A DNA stretch of 64,000 nt from Bacillota bacterium (GTDB taxonomy: Bacteria; Bacillota; UBA4882; UBA8346). Shown here in pieces: positions 44,638 to 53,469 of this stretch. The stretch's first letter is position 1; every line of letters begins with the position of its first letter. The notes under the pieces are model-generated. The model saw only the letters and a program-made list of their open reading frames with translations, made no database searches and was not told the origin of the DNA. The translations under genes and the position numbers were made by a program. Location of the stretch: contig JAEYGI010000070.1 in NCBI GenBank assembly GCA_023402395.1, positions 1 to 64,000 on the forward strand. Reading direction: 5' to 3'.

Positions 44638-45804
44638 GTGGTCAAGAATCCGAACCGAAACCATCCAATCGAAACAACCAAAGCCATCCATGCCATCAAT
44701 GAACTATTGGACTCCCGCCTGGATCCGGAGCAATTGAAATCGCAGCTTCTGAACCAATTGACCGAGATTTTTCAGGCCGGCCGGGTTTGGATTATTGTCG
44801 AGACACTGGCCACCCGCCTTCCCCTCCGGCTTTTTTGCCTGAACCGGCAGTTGCGGGAGGAAGCGTTGCCCCGGCCGAAAAGTGACAACTTTATTTATAG
44901 AACGGTGTTTGAAACCGGAAAGTTCCTGCAGCTTACCGCTTTCGAAGTCCGGCAGCATTCCCAGGATCTCTTCTGGACCGATCTGCTGCCCGAGAATCTC
45001 CTGATCGCCCCCTTGTCGCGGCAGGAGGACACCTTGGGCGCGCTGATCCTGGGCGATCTCACGCTGCCCTTCTCCGCCGCGGATCTCCGGCTCTTAAAGA
45101 ACGTGTCGGGCCGGATTGCGACTGTGCTGGAACGGATTCAGCTGGTACAAGAGTTGAAAGAGAATCACCTGGAAACGGTCCAGGCGTTGATATTGGCTAT
45201 TGAGGCCAAGGACCCGGACATCCGGGACCATTCGGAACGTGTGACTTATCTCGCGGTTCAGCTGGGACGGGCTTTGGAACTGTCCCCTTCCGATCTGGAG
45301 CAGCTTAGCTTCGGGGCCATCCTGCACGATATCGGCAAGATCGGCATTCCGGAGGCGATCCTGAATAAACCGGGACCCTTGACCCAAGAGGAATACCGCA
45401 TCATCCAAAAACATACCCTGATCGGGGCCGACATCGTTCAAAACATCCAGTTCCTGCACCACATCCGGCCCTTAGTCCTCTCCCATCACGAATGGTATAA
45501 CGGCACCGGATACCCGGAGCGCCTTCATCGCGAGCAGATTCCACTCACCGTCCGGGCGCTGACGGTTTGCGATTCGTTTGACGCCATGGTTTCAAACCGC
45601 CCCTACCGGACCGCCCGCACTCTGGAAGAATGCCTGGGCGAGCTGGAACGGAATGCCGGCAGCCAGTTTGATCCCGGCGTAGTTCAAATATTTACACAAA
45701 TGGTCCGGGAGGATCCGGCCCGCTTCTTTTCCAACTTGCGATTCTCCAGGCCTCAATCGAACGGTGTTTTTCAATGGGAAGCTTATAAGTCGATCAGCCG
45801 GTAG
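44638..45804 (+). CDS. GAF-like plus HD-GYP protein, probable c-di-GMP phosphodiesterase
   Basis: GTG at 44638 with GGGAGA upstream gives 388 residues. The first 170 look like a GAF-type sensor (LLNQLTEIFQAGRVWIIVE to IATVLERIQLVQEL). The rest is an HD-GYP domain with HSERV, the paired ILHDIGKIGIP, HTLIGADI, LSHHEWYNGTGYP and the closing Asp in ALTVCDSFDAMVSNRPYR. HD-GYP enzymes degrade cyclic di-GMP. The upstream in-frame 70 codons back to 44428 lack a ribosome site and family similarity. It stands alone between yajC and the HD-hydrolase gene, facing yajC. Confidence 0.88.
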   Translation: MVKNPNRNHPIETTKAIHAINELLDSRLDPEQLKSQLLNQLTEIFQAGRVWIIVETLATRLPLRLFCLNRQLREEALPRPKSDNFIYRTVFETGKFLQLTAFEVRQHSQDLFWTDLLPENLLIAPLSRQEDTLGALILGDLTLPFSAADLRLLKNVSGRIATVLERIQLVQELKENHLETVQALILAIEAKDPDIRDHSERVTYLAVQLGRALELSPSDLEQLSFGAILHDIGKIGIPEAILNKPGPLTQEEYRIIQKHTLIGADIVQNIQFLHHIRPLVLSHHEWYNGTGYPERLHREQIPLTVRALTVCDSFDAMVSNRPYRTARTLEECLGELERNAGSQFDPGVVQIFTQMVREDPARFFSNLRFSRPQSNGVFQWEAYKSISR

Positions 45805-45873
45805 CGTACCGGCCCGGGATCCTCCCGGCGGAACGGCTTGACAATCACTCGTTTGATTGAAGTTCCTCCCAAT

Positions 45874-45903
45874 AAAAAAAGAGAGTAAAAACTCTCTTTT
45901 TTT
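45874..45903. terminator. Bidirectional terminator between HD-GYP gene and yajC
   Basis: AAAAAAAGAGAGT and its complement form a 13-bp stem with an AAAA loop. It touches the last codon of yajC. Confidence 0.8.
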
Positions 45904-46204
45904 ATTTCACTCTTGCCACCGAGCTTCGGGTAAATTTCAACTCGGTTTTATCGGCGACCCGGAGTCGAACATCGTCGTCCCCTTCGAAATCCACGATCTC
46001 GCCGTGAAGTCCGCCGATGGTAATGACTTTGTCGCCTTTTTTCAGGTTTTTCAACATTTGGTTCCGCTGTTTCTGTTGCTTCCGTTGCGGCCAAAACAGG
46101 AAGAACCAAAAGACCGCGATAAACGCCAGCATCACAAACATCTGGGTCATTCCGGCCCCGGCCGGAGCAGCCTGCGGTTGCGCTGCCAAGATCATCCAAT
46201 CCAT
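45902..46204 (-). CDS. yajC: Preprotein translocase subunit YajC
   Basis: The ATG at 46204, eight bases after GGGAGG, gives 100 residues: a short outer N terminus rich in Ala/Gln/Pro, one helix (MFVMLAFIAVFWFFLFWP) and the family stretch PQRKQQKQRNQMLKNLKKGDKVITIGGLHGEI. YajC associates with SecDF. It follows tgt in the common order queA-tgt-yajC, but a repeat element now sits between tgt and yajC. Confidence 0.93.
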   Translation of the reverse strand: MDWMILAAQPQAAPAGAGMTQMFVMLAFIAVFWFFLFWPQRKQQKQRNQMLKNLKKGDKVITIGGLHGEIVDFEGDDDVRLRVADKTELKFTRSSVARVK

Positions 46205-46274
46205 TGCCAACACCTCCCTTTCGATCCGTTCTATTCGACACGTAAGCGCCGATTTCCTTTTACGGTTGATATAT

Positions 46275-46450
46275 ATCGGATGAAGTAAATTTCTTTACTA
46301 AATTTGCATTCTTAACGCCGAATGCAAATGAATCAAATCAGAATTTACTTCATCCGATTACAGCTGAAATAAGTTGAATTAAATTCATTAGTTCTTTCAT
46401 CATGGCCAGGCTTTAAGGACATGATGCATATTAGAAATTTAATTCAACTT
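46275..46450 (-). repeat. Compound palindromic element (B-A) that supplies the tgt stop codon
   Basis: Inverted relative to the copy at 39286. B: 46275-46358 with a 17-bp perfect outer stem ATCGGATGAAGTAAATT and inner stem ATTTGCATTC/GAATGCAAAT (46302-46329). A: 46371-46450 with the same 15-bp arms AAGTTGAATTAAATT as the 39286 copy. The linker carries ATTACAGC. The A arm overlaps the last codons of tgt: its TTGA word provides the TGA stop. Confidence 0.85.
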
Positions 46451-47559
46451 ATATAATTGGTTTTCCGAAAAAATTCCCGCTTGCGTTCCTGGAAGGTTCC
46501 GGTCCGCAGCCCTTCCTTGATCTGATCCATCACATCCTTGAGAAACGTCAGATTGTGATAAGTCACCAGATGGGCGCCGAGGATCTCGCCGGCTTTGAAA
46601 AGATGCCTCAGATAGGCCCGGGTATATTGGGTGCAGGTTTTACAGGAACAATTGGGATCGAGCGGCCCGAAATCCCGGGCATACTTCGCGTCCCGGATGA
46701 TTACCCGGCCCAGGGAGGTCAGCGCGGTTCCGTTCCGGGCGATCCGGGTCGGAAAGACGCAATCGAACATATCGATGCCGCGCTCCACCCCTTCCCAAAG
46801 TGTGTCCGGAGAGCCGACGCCCATCAAATAACGCGGTTTATCCTCAGGCAGGACCGGCACGGTGTAATCCAATGTTTCATACATCAACGGCTTCGGTTCG
46901 CCGACACTCAAGCCTCCGATGGCATATCCCGGAAAATTCAACTCCCGGAGAAACGCGGCGCTCGCTTCCCGCAAATCGCGGTACGTCACTCCCTGGACAA
47001 TGCCGAACAGCACCTGATCCGGCCGGTGATGGGCACGCAGGCAGCGCTCAGCCCAACGGCTGGTCCGTTCCATCGCTTCCTTGGCGTCGCGGTAGTCGGA
47101 AGGGTATGGCATACAGACATCAAAGACCATGGCGATATCCGCGCCCAGCGCCATCTCGATCTCCATTACTTTCTCCGGAGTGAACAGGTGAGGCGATCCG
47201 TCGATATGGGAACGGAAGGTCACGCCCTCTTCGGTGATTTTGCTCAATTTAGCCAGGCTGAAGACTTGAAACCCGCCGCTGTCAGTGAGCATCGACTCCG
47301 TCCAATTGCTGAAACGGTGCAGGCCGCCGGCTTCGGCCACGATATCGGGTCCGGGCCGCATATACAAATGGTAGGTATTGCCGAGAATCAGTTGAAAGCC
47401 GATCTGGCGCAGATCGTCGACGGTCATCGCCTTGACCGTCCCCTGCGTTCCGACGGGCATGAAGATCGGCGTCTCGATCCGGCCGTGAAACGTATTTAAA
47501 ATCCCGATCCGGCCATGATTCTCGGTGGAGCGCTGTTGAACCTCAAATGAAAAACCCAT
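46444..47559 (-). CDS. tgt: Queuine/preQ1 tRNA-ribosyltransferase
   Basis: ATG at 47559 with GAGGT upstream gives 371 residues, the normal length. DSGGFQVFSL near 90 holds the active-site Asp, VGSPDTLWEGVERGIDMFDCVFPTR near 235-265 the second Asp, and CSCKTCTQYTRAYLRHL with a later His the zinc site. It swaps guanine for preQ1 at position 34 of Asn, Asp, His and Tyr tRNAs. It works with queA, the next gene upstream. The final YIS residues and stop come from a repeat element inserted at the 3' end. The open frame continues upstream to 47697 through repeat sequence only. Confidence 0.95.
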   Translation of the reverse strand: MGFSFEVQQRSTENHGRIGILNTFHGRIETPIFMPVGTQGTVKAMTVDDLRQIGFQLILGNTYHLYMRPGPDIVAEAGGLHRFSNWTESMLTDSGGFQVFSLAKLSKITEEGVTFRSHIDGSPHLFTPEKVMEIEMALGADIAMVFDVCMPYPSDYRDAKEAMERTSRWAERCLRAHHRPDQVLFGIVQGVTYRDLREASAAFLRELNFPGYAIGGLSVGEPKPLMYETLDYTVPVLPEDKPRYLMGVGSPDTLWEGVERGIDMFDCVFPTRIARNGTALTSLGRVIIRDAKYARDFGPLDPNCSCKTCTQYTRAYLRHLFKAGEILGAHLVTYHNLTFLKDVMDQIKEGLRTGTFQERKREFFRKTNYIS

Positions 47560-47582
47560 GAATGAGACCTCGTGTTGATTGA

Positions 47583-47763
47583 TTGGATATTTGTTGCTAG
47601 TTCCTGGTTGCCAGTTGCTGGTGTTAGGGCCAGTCAAGGTCGAATGGTAAGAATTAAAACCCGGTTCAGAACTGCAGTCCAGGAACAGAAACCACAAACT
47701 AAAAACTAACTACGAATCAGGAATTAATAACCGGGAACTAGGAACCAGCAATCAGGCACTAAT
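47583..47763. repeat. Heptamer-based low-complexity spacer between queA and tgt
   Basis: The gap is filled with variants of a seven-base unit, AGTTCCT, GGTTGCC, AGTTGCT on one side and the complement (AACTAGG, AACCAGC, AACTAAA) on the other. The same type of sequence lies at 4633-4675, 14905-14945, 29801-29833 and 50452-50495, always between genes. Confidence 0.65.
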
Positions 47764-48789
47764 TCACAAAATCAGCGTCGCGTCACCGAAGCTGAAAAAC
47801 CGGTATCCCTGCCGCACCGCGTGCCTGTAGCCTTCCAGCACGAATTCCCGGCCGGCAAAGGCCGAGACCAGCATCAGCAGGGTGGACCGGGGCAGGTGAA
47901 AGTTGGTGATCAATCCGTCAATGACCTTGAACCGGTAGCCGGGATAAATGAAAATGGCGGTCTCGCCGGCGCCCGGCTGCAGTTCGCCGCCGGGTCCGGC
48001 CTGCGACTCCAGCACCCGGACCACGGTCGTTCCGACCGCGATCACCCGGCCGCCCGAATCTTTGGTCGCGGCGATCATCCGGCAGAGTTCCGGCGGCAGC
48101 GTGAACAGCTCGGAATGCATCCGGTGCTCTTCCACCCGTTCGGCCTGGACCGGGCGGAAGGTGCCCAGCCCGACATGAAGTGTTAAGAAACCCTGGTTAA
48201 CCCCGGCACCGCTCAGCGTTTCCAGGAGGCCCGGGGTAAAATGCAGCCCCGCGGTAGGCGCGGCCACCGAACCTTCATGAACGCCGTATACCGTCTGATA
48301 ACGCTCCGGGCTTTCGATCCTGGCCGTAATATAGGGTGGCAGCGGCGTTTCGCCGTTTTGGCGCAGCCAACCCCGGAAATCGGCGGTACCGCCAAAGCGG
48401 ACCGTCCGGGTGCCGTCGGCGCCGCTGGCGATGATTTCCCCGCGGACATCGCCGGGAAACTCCACCGTGGCGCCGGGTTTCAGCCGTTTGCCGGGCCGGG
48501 CCAGACATTCCCAGGTCACCGCGTCCAATTCCTTCAAGAGAAAGACTTCCACCCCGGCCCCGCCGGCTCCGGCTTTCCGGCCGAACAAACGGGCCGGGAT
48601 CACCCGGGTATCGTTGAAGATCAGCAGATCGCCGGGCCGCAAGAATCGGGGCAATTCATAAAAATAATGATCGGAAAAAGCCCGGCCGCTCCGGTCGAAC
48701 ACCAGCAGCCGCGACCGGTCGCGCGGCTCCACCGGCCGCTGGGCTATTAATTCGGAAGGCAATTCGTAATCAAAATCGCTTACCAGCAT
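47764..48789 (-). CDS. queA: S-adenosylmethionine:tRNA ribosyltransferase-isomerase
   Basis: The 341-residue protein has the QueA motifs FDYELPSELIAQRP at the start, FNDTRVIPARLFG near 57, APTAGLHFT near 182 and TNFHLPRSTLLMLVSAFAG near 297. It moves ribose from S-adenosylmethionine to preQ1-modified tRNA, making epoxyqueuosine, the step after Tgt. ATG with AAGG upstream. It lies between spoIID-type gene (33 bases upstream) and tgt. Confidence 0.95.
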   Translation of the reverse strand: MLVSDFDYELPSELIAQRPVEPRDRSRLLVFDRSGRAFSDHYFYELPRFLRPGDLLIFNDTRVIPARLFGRKAGAGGAGVEVFLLKELDAVTWECLARPGKRLKPGATVEFPGDVRGEIIASGADGTRTVRFGGTADFRGWLRQNGETPLPPYITARIESPERYQTVYGVHEGSVAAPTAGLHFTPGLLETLSGAGVNQGFLTLHVGLGTFRPVQAERVEEHRMHSELFTLPPELCRMIAATKDSGGRVIAVGTTVVRVLESQAGPGGELQPGAGETAIFIYPGYRFKVIDGLITNFHLPRSTLLMLVSAFAGREFVLEGYRHAVRQGYRFFSFGDATLIL

Positions 48790-48822
48790 GGTTGTCCTTA
48801 ACTCGCTTATAATCGCGCCGGC

Positions 48823-50118
48823 TTATTGGTCAAGCGGCGTAATGGTTGCCCCTGGATAAAAATATTCCAAGATCTGCCGTTCATTATACCCCCGTTCGGC
48901 CATTCCCTTGGCGCCCCACTGGCTCAGGCCCACGCCGTGGCCCCAGCCGGAGCCTTTGATCACCAATAGCTGCGGTTCTTTGTCGCGCAACCATTCCCAG
49001 GGGTCAGGCAGATCCCAGGGCGGATTCAGAACCTCGGCGCCGAAACCGGGGAGCTCCGGGCTGCGGACGATGGCTTCCGGGAAAACCGCGCCATGAACCC
49101 ACCACAGGGCAATGGCGGGTTCAGGTCCGTAGACGACCGCGATTTTAATATTGGCGCTCGGAATCCCCGTCTGAGCGCGGAACTGTTCGCCGCTGAGCGT
49201 CTGTTCGCCGAGAGTTCCTTTGAGGGCCAGTTTCAAGACCCGGCCGTCCTTTCCGAATTCCAGCGGCCGGATTTGAACCAAGGTTCCCAGCTGCGGATAG
49301 CTCCGGGCGGCCATGGCCTGAAGTTCCGGCCAGCTAAAACTGCGGGTCCATTGGGCGTGCGGCGAGTTGAAATCCCAATCGTAAACCTCTTTCAAATAAG
49401 GCAGCGAAACCGTCCACACTTTGGCGGGGTCAGCGGTCAGGCCGCCGGAGGAATCATAAAAAAAAGCCGAAATCGTTTTGCCGTCATAGGTGAGAACCTG
49501 GCCGGCGGTTTCGGCCACCGCCCGGTCGGTATTGGGATGCTCGACCGTGACTCCGCCATATGCCTGGCAATGGGTTGTGGCGCAAAGATCGAACCCTTCG
49601 GCGCCGTGCCGTCCCAGAGAAGCCGCGGCATAGGTCCGGGCCGCGACGGCCTGGGCCTTTAACGAGGCCAGCGGCCACGACGGGTAGACTTCCCGGGGAA
49701 CCACCCCGCGCAAATAGTCTTCGACGGGCAACCGATTGATCAGGCTTAATCTGCCGCCGCCGGCCGTGATCAAAAACTCCCCCCGGTAGCTCCGGTTATT
49801 CCAGCGAAGCAGCCCGGCATCGGGGATGATCCTGATCGGACCAGGCCCGACCGGGAGATTATTGAGAAAGATCATGCCGTCCAGCGCCGCCACCGATACC
49901 TGCTCCCCGGGCAGCGCCAATTGTTCCGGAGTCTCCCGGGCCAGGTCGAAGAGGTAGCCCCCGGCGCTGAAATCAAAACAGAGTTCAGCCTGACCCTGGG
50001 CCAATCCGACCCGGACCAAAGCGGCCCCGTTTTGGGCGGCAGCCGGAAAGCCGGCTCCCGAGACGAGCAGGACCGACAGTAAAACGATCAACGCAACCTT
50101 TTCGAGCCGGCTTCTCAT
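48823..50118 (-). CDS. SpoIID/LytB-domain protein
   Basis: A signal peptide (to about AAAQN near 30) precedes a SpoIID domain (about 115-425), with VEDYLRGVVPREVYPSWPLASLKAQAVAARTYA and KGSGWGHGVGLSQWGAKGMAERGYNERQILEYFYPG. SpoIID is a lytic transglycosylase acting on denuded glycan during engulfment of the forespore. At 431 residues it is longer than B. subtilis SpoIID (343), mainly at the N terminus. Its position before queA, not next to a spoIIQ or murA gene, is typical of SpoIID-like paralogues in clostridia, so it may act in sporulation or general wall turnover. Confidence 0.85.
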   Translation of the reverse strand: MRSRLEKVALIVLLSVLLVSGAGFPAAAQNGAALVRVGLAQGQAELCFDFSAGGYLFDLARETPEQLALPGEQVSVAALDGMIFLNNLPVGPGPIRIIPDAGLLRWNNRSYRGEFLITAGGGRLSLINRLPVEDYLRGVVPREVYPSWPLASLKAQAVAARTYAAASLGRHGAEGFDLCATTHCQAYGGVTVEHPNTDRAVAETAGQVLTYDGKTISAFFYDSSGGLTADPAKVWTVSLPYLKEVYDWDFNSPHAQWTRSFSWPELQAMAARSYPQLGTLVQIRPLEFGKDGRVLKLALKGTLGEQTLSGEQFRAQTGIPSANIKIAVVYGPEPAIALWWVHGAVFPEAIVRSPELPGFGAEVLNPPWDLPDPWEWLRDKEPQLLVIKGSGWGHGVGLSQWGAKGMAERGYNERQILEYFYPGATITPLDQ

Positions 50119-50501
50119 CGAACCTCTCCGTCAAAATCAACCTTCCGGCCTCGCGGACATTGCCTCCGGGCAATAAACGATCGGGCCGGACTCGGAAAAT
50201 ATCAAAAACGCGCGCCGGAAAAGGGCGCGGTGCCGAAAAATATCAGTTTTAATCCGCCGGAGACCAATCATTCGACAAATTTGATCATTCCGCTGCCGGA
50301 AATGATCAGTTTTTAACGGAAAATATAAGCCCGGAGTTCCAAGTAAGTCATTTGATCGTCCCGGCGTTCTTTCGCCAAGCCAAAAATTCCTCATCCCGAC
50401 CGGCAACGAATCCAATTCTAAAGCGATCCACCCAAACCAAAGACCAACAAGCTAGAAACCAGGAACTAAGTACAAACTAGGAACCGGGAACTAAAATCCC
50501 T
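50119..50501. other. Intergenic region between era and the SpoIID-like gene
   Basis: It holds a hairpin at 50282-50308 (TGATCATTCCG with its complement) followed by T residues in the plus direction, and a heptamer-type spacer at 50452-50495 (AAACCAGGAACTAAG and AAACTAGGAACCGG). No convincing gene is seen. The promoter of the SpoIID-queA-tgt-yajC group should lie here. Confidence 0.4.
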
Positions 50502-51386
50502 TCACTCCCGCTCCTCCCAATATCCGAACTCTTTGAGCGAACCGGGATGGTTCCGCCATTTCTCGCGTACCTTGACCCACAGATTCAGATAAACGGATGC
50601 CCCCAGCAAGGTCTCGATCTGGTCCCGGGCCGCCTGGCCGATCTGTTTCAACCGCCCGCCTCCGGCGCCGATCAAAATCCCTTTCTGCGAATCCCGTTCC
50701 ACATAAATCACGGCGTCAATATAGATCAGGCCGTTGTCCCGCTCCTTGAACTCGTTGACCTGAACCGCGACGGAGTGGGGAACCTCTTCCTCGGTAAACC
50801 GCAGCGCCTGTTCGCGGACGAACTCAGCCACGATGAACCGCTCGGGATGGTCGGTGACCATCTCCGGCGGATAGAAGGGCGGTCCGGCGGGGAGCTTTTG
50901 GACGATCTCCCGGATTAACCGATCCACTCCGGCGCCGGTCTTGGCGGAAACCCGCAAGGCTTCGGGGAACCCCGGCGGGTTCTCCAGAACCGCCTCCGGG
51001 CCGAGCAGGTCGGCCTTATTCCAGACCGGGAGCACCGGCAAGCCCGGTTCGGCCAGCGCCTCGGCGACCCGGCGGTCGGCCGGGGTCAGGCCGGCCTCGG
51101 CATCCAGCAGCCAGAGCACTACGTCGCCGGAATGCAAGGCGCCCAAGGCGGTTTTAACCATCTGGCTTCCCAATTGATGCAGCGGCTTATGAATCCCCGG
51201 CGTGTCGATCCAGACGATCTGGTAGTCCGGGGTGGTCAGAATCCCCCGCAGTTGGTCCCGGGTCGTCTGGGGCTTGTCGGAGACAATGGTGATCTTCTGG
51301 CCGACGATCCGGTTGAGCAGGCTCGATTTTCCGACATTGGGCCGGCCGGTCAGGGTCACGAAGCCCGATTTGAATTTCACTTTCAT
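50502..51386 (-). CDS. era: GTPase Era
   Basis: ATG at 51386 overlaps the stop of the preceding gene (ATGA) and gives 294 residues. GTPase motifs are GRPNVGKSSLL, DTPGIHKP and NKAD; the KH-type RNA-binding end is GAGGGRLKQIGQAARDQIETLLGASVYLNLWVKV. Era binds the 3' end of 16S rRNA during 30S assembly. It closes the conserved ybeY-dgkA-cdd-era block. Confidence 0.96.
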   Translation of the reverse strand: MKVKFKSGFVTLTGRPNVGKSSLLNRIVGQKITIVSDKPQTTRDQLRGILTTPDYQIVWIDTPGIHKPLHQLGSQMVKTALGALHSGDVVLWLLDAEAGLTPADRRVAEALAEPGLPVLPVWNKADLLGPEAVLENPPGFPEALRVSAKTGAGVDRLIREIVQKLPAGPPFYPPEMVTDHPERFIVAEFVREQALRFTEEEVPHSVAVQVNEFKERDNGLIYIDAVIYVERDSQKGILIGAGGGRLKQIGQAARDQIETLLGASVYLNLWVKVREKWRNHPGSLKEFGYWEERE

Positions 51387-51862
51387 TCGCTGTCCCATTT
51401 CCATTCAAACAGCCACCGATCTTCGCCGGAGCCGTAATAATCCTTTAAAAAGTCCACCTTGCGCATGCGGTACTTGTCCTGGCAAATGTGAATGGCAATC
51501 TGATTCTCGGGATGGACGGTGAGCTGTAGCCGCTTGAAGCCGGCCCGGGGCAAGCCTTCGAAGATGAATTTCAGCATCGTGGAGCCGATCCCGTAGCCCT
51601 GGTAATCCTTCATGACCGCGTATCCGTAGAGGTAGGCTAATTCCGGATCGCGCCAGTCCCGCATCAATTCCGCGATCCCCACCGGTTCCCCGTCGTATCG
51701 GGCCAGATAAACCCGGCCGTAATGCAGAAACGGCGGCAACGACCATTCATTCAAGCTTCCCGGGCCAAAGGCCTCCTCGTCAATGGCCAGCATGACCTCG
51801 CGCAGATAATCGTCGATCTTGGTGACAATCTCGATGCTGATTTTGTGTTCCGGTGAATCCAT
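51383..51862 (-). CDS. GNAT-family acetyltransferase
   Basis: The 159-residue protein has a GNAT core with the acetyl-CoA loop KDYQGYGIGSTMLKF near 85-100. The substrate is unknown; it may be a protein N terminus or a small amine. It is inserted between cdd and era, an addition to the common order, and is translationally coupled to era by a 4-base overlap. The ribosome site is a G-rich run. Confidence 0.82.
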   Translation of the reverse strand: MDSPEHKISIEIVTKIDDYLREVMLAIDEEAFGPGSLNEWSLPPFLHYGRVYLARYDGEPVGIAELMRDWRDPELAYLYGYAVMKDYQGYGIGSTMLKFIFEGLPRAGFKRLQLTVHPENQIAIHICQDKYRMRKVDFLKDYYGSGEDRWLFEWKWDSE

Positions 51863-51877
51863 TCCCCGTCCCCCCGC

Positions 51878-52279
51878 TTACTTGTTCAAAAATTTTGGTG
51901 TAAAAGCGCGCGGCAGGAACTCCTCAAGCGTGCTCTCGGTAATCCGGCCGTCAAGATTCGCCAGGTATATTTTAAGGTCCGGCCCAAATTCCGCCAAAAA
52001 CTGCCGGCAGATTCCACAGGGCGAGCCGGGGGTATCGCCATCGGTCACGACCGCCAGCGCCAAAAAGCGGGTGTCTCCCTCGGAGATAGCCTTAACGGCC
52101 GCGGTCCGCTCCGCGCAAATGGTCGCGGCGTAGGAGGCGTTCTCGACATTGCAGCCGGTATGAATCCGGCCCGATTCGGCCAGCAGGGCGGCGCCGACCT
52201 TATAATTGGAATACGGGGCGTACGCCTGGTCGCGGGCGGCCTTGGCCGCGGCGATCAGTTCCAGTTTCCGGTCCGTCAT
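51878..52279 (-). CDS. cdd: Cytidine deaminase
   Basis: ATG at 52279, six bases after AAGGAG, gives 133 residues. Zinc ligands and catalytic Glu appear as GCNVENASYAATICAERTA and PCGICRQ, the homotetrameric three-cysteine type. It deaminates cytidine and deoxycytidine for salvage. It lies between the dgkA-PAP2 gene and the GNAT gene, as in many Firmicutes before era. Confidence 0.95.
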   Translation of the reverse strand: MTDRKLELIAAAKAARDQAYAPYSNYKVGAALLAESGRIHTGCNVENASYAATICAERTAAVKAISEGDTRFLALAVVTDGDTPGSPCGICRQFLAEFGPDLKIYLANLDGRITESTLEEFLPRAFTPKFLNK

Positions 52280-52303
52280 ACGCATCTCCTTAGGTTTCAT
52301 CGG

Positions 52304-52999
52304 TTATAGCAACTGAAAAATGAGCGTAGTTACCAAAAAACCCAGTACCCCGCCGGCCAGGACTTCTCCGGGAGTATGGATCTTGCTCTCAATCCGGCTT
52401 TCAGCCACTAAAACCAGCAGGAACATTGCCAACGCGGCGGGCAAGCCCCGTTTGGTCAGGAAGAGGATCGCGGTGGCGGCGGCGGCGGCCAATGCCGTAT
52501 GGCCGCTGGGCATGCCGCCCTGAACCGGCCGGCCGGTATTGGTGAGGGCTTTTCCGGCAATGGTAAAGACCACTGTAAAGACCAGCGCCAGCAAGGTCAG
52601 ATAGGCCGGCCCTTTTTTGAGGGAAACGATGACCATCGGGATCATCGGATCAAATTTCGGGAAAAAAATCAGGTAGCCCACGAACACGGCCACGGTCGAG
52701 GCGACCAGCACCGCTCCGGCCGCCACATTTTTGGCGATGGCCGCCAGCGGGTGCCGCTCCTGGGTCACCAGGTCCACCGCCACTTCAATGGCGGTATTGA
52801 CCATCTCCGCCACAACCACGAAAGCGATGGTGACAAAGAGCATCAGAATTTCCAGTTTGGTCAGCTTCAGGATCAGCGACGCCGTCAGCACCACGGCGGT
52901 GGTCGCAAAATGAAAGCGCATGTTCCGCTGAGTCTTCAGTGTATAAACGACTCCGTCAAAAGCATAATTGAATGAATCCAGCAACGTTCTGACTTTCAC
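52304..52999 (-). CDS. Fused undecaprenol kinase (DgkA) and PAP2 phosphatase
   Basis: Residues about 1-112 are a DgkA-type kinase (AEMVNTAIEVAVDLVTQERHP and AKNVAAGAVL) with three helices; residues about 125-231 are a PAP2 domain with KALTNTGRP, PSGHTA and the closing ESRIESKIHTPGE. In Gram-positive bacteria the DgkA homologue phosphorylates undecaprenol, and PAP2 enzymes remove phosphate from undecaprenyl pyrophosphate, so one protein could tune the carrier lipid pool. Start is GTG with AGGGA upstream and overlaps the ybeY stop by 4 bases. Confidence 0.9.
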   Translation of the reverse strand: MKVRTLLDSFNYAFDGVVYTLKTQRNMRFHFATTAVVLTASLILKLTKLEILMLFVTIAFVVVAEMVNTAIEVAVDLVTQERHPLAAIAKNVAAGAVLVASTVAVFVGYLIFFPKFDPMIPMVIVSLKKGPAYLTLLALVFTVVFTIAGKALTNTGRPVQGGMPSGHTALAAAAATAILFLTKRGLPAALAMFLLVLVAESRIESKIHTPGEVLAGGVLGFLVTTLIFQLL

Positions 53000-53469
53000 C
53001 GGGGTTCCCTCCCCAGCTCGAAGGCTACCAATACCTCTTCCTCGGCCGCGCGCATGGCCCGGGTCTCTTCCTCGCTTTGATGATCGAACCCCAACAGGTG
53101 CAGCAGGCCGTGAACAGCCAAAAAACAGAGTTCCCGCTCGAAGGAATGGCCATACTCCGCCGCCTGGTCCCGGGCCCGCTCCACTGAAATGAAAATATCT
53201 CCCAACAGTTCGGGGATTCCCTCGAAAACCTGGCCCGGCATGCCGCTTCCCTCGGTCATGGCGAAGGACAATACGTCAGTCGGTTGATCCAGGCCCCGGT
53301 ATTGGGAGTTCAGTTCCTGAATATACGAATTGTCCACCAAAATGATGCTTGCTTCGGACTCGTCTCGCTCATATCGTTTCAATCCGCTTTCAACGACCCG
53401 CTCGATCAATTCGATCTGGCCGTCGGCGAGCGCCAGCTTATCCTGAATATTGTTTACCAGTATCGGCAA
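52996..53469 (-). CDS. ybeY: Endoribonuclease YbeY
   Basis: The 157-residue protein carries the zinc motif HGLLHLLGFDH near 120 and the LSFAM stretch near 67. YbeY matures rRNA and takes part in ribosome quality control. The start is TTG at 53469, lying inside the end of the pgpH frame (32-base overlap) with AGAGGAAG as ribosome site. It continues the pgpH-ybeY-dgkA order of Firmicutes. Confidence 0.94.
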   Translation of the reverse strand: MPILVNNIQDKLALADGQIELIERVVESGLKRYERDESEASIILVDNSYIQELNSQYRGLDQPTDVLSFAMTEGSGMPGQVFEGIPELLGDIFISVERARDQAAEYGHSFERELCFLAVHGLLHLLGFDHQSEEETRAMRAAEEEVLVAFELGREPR

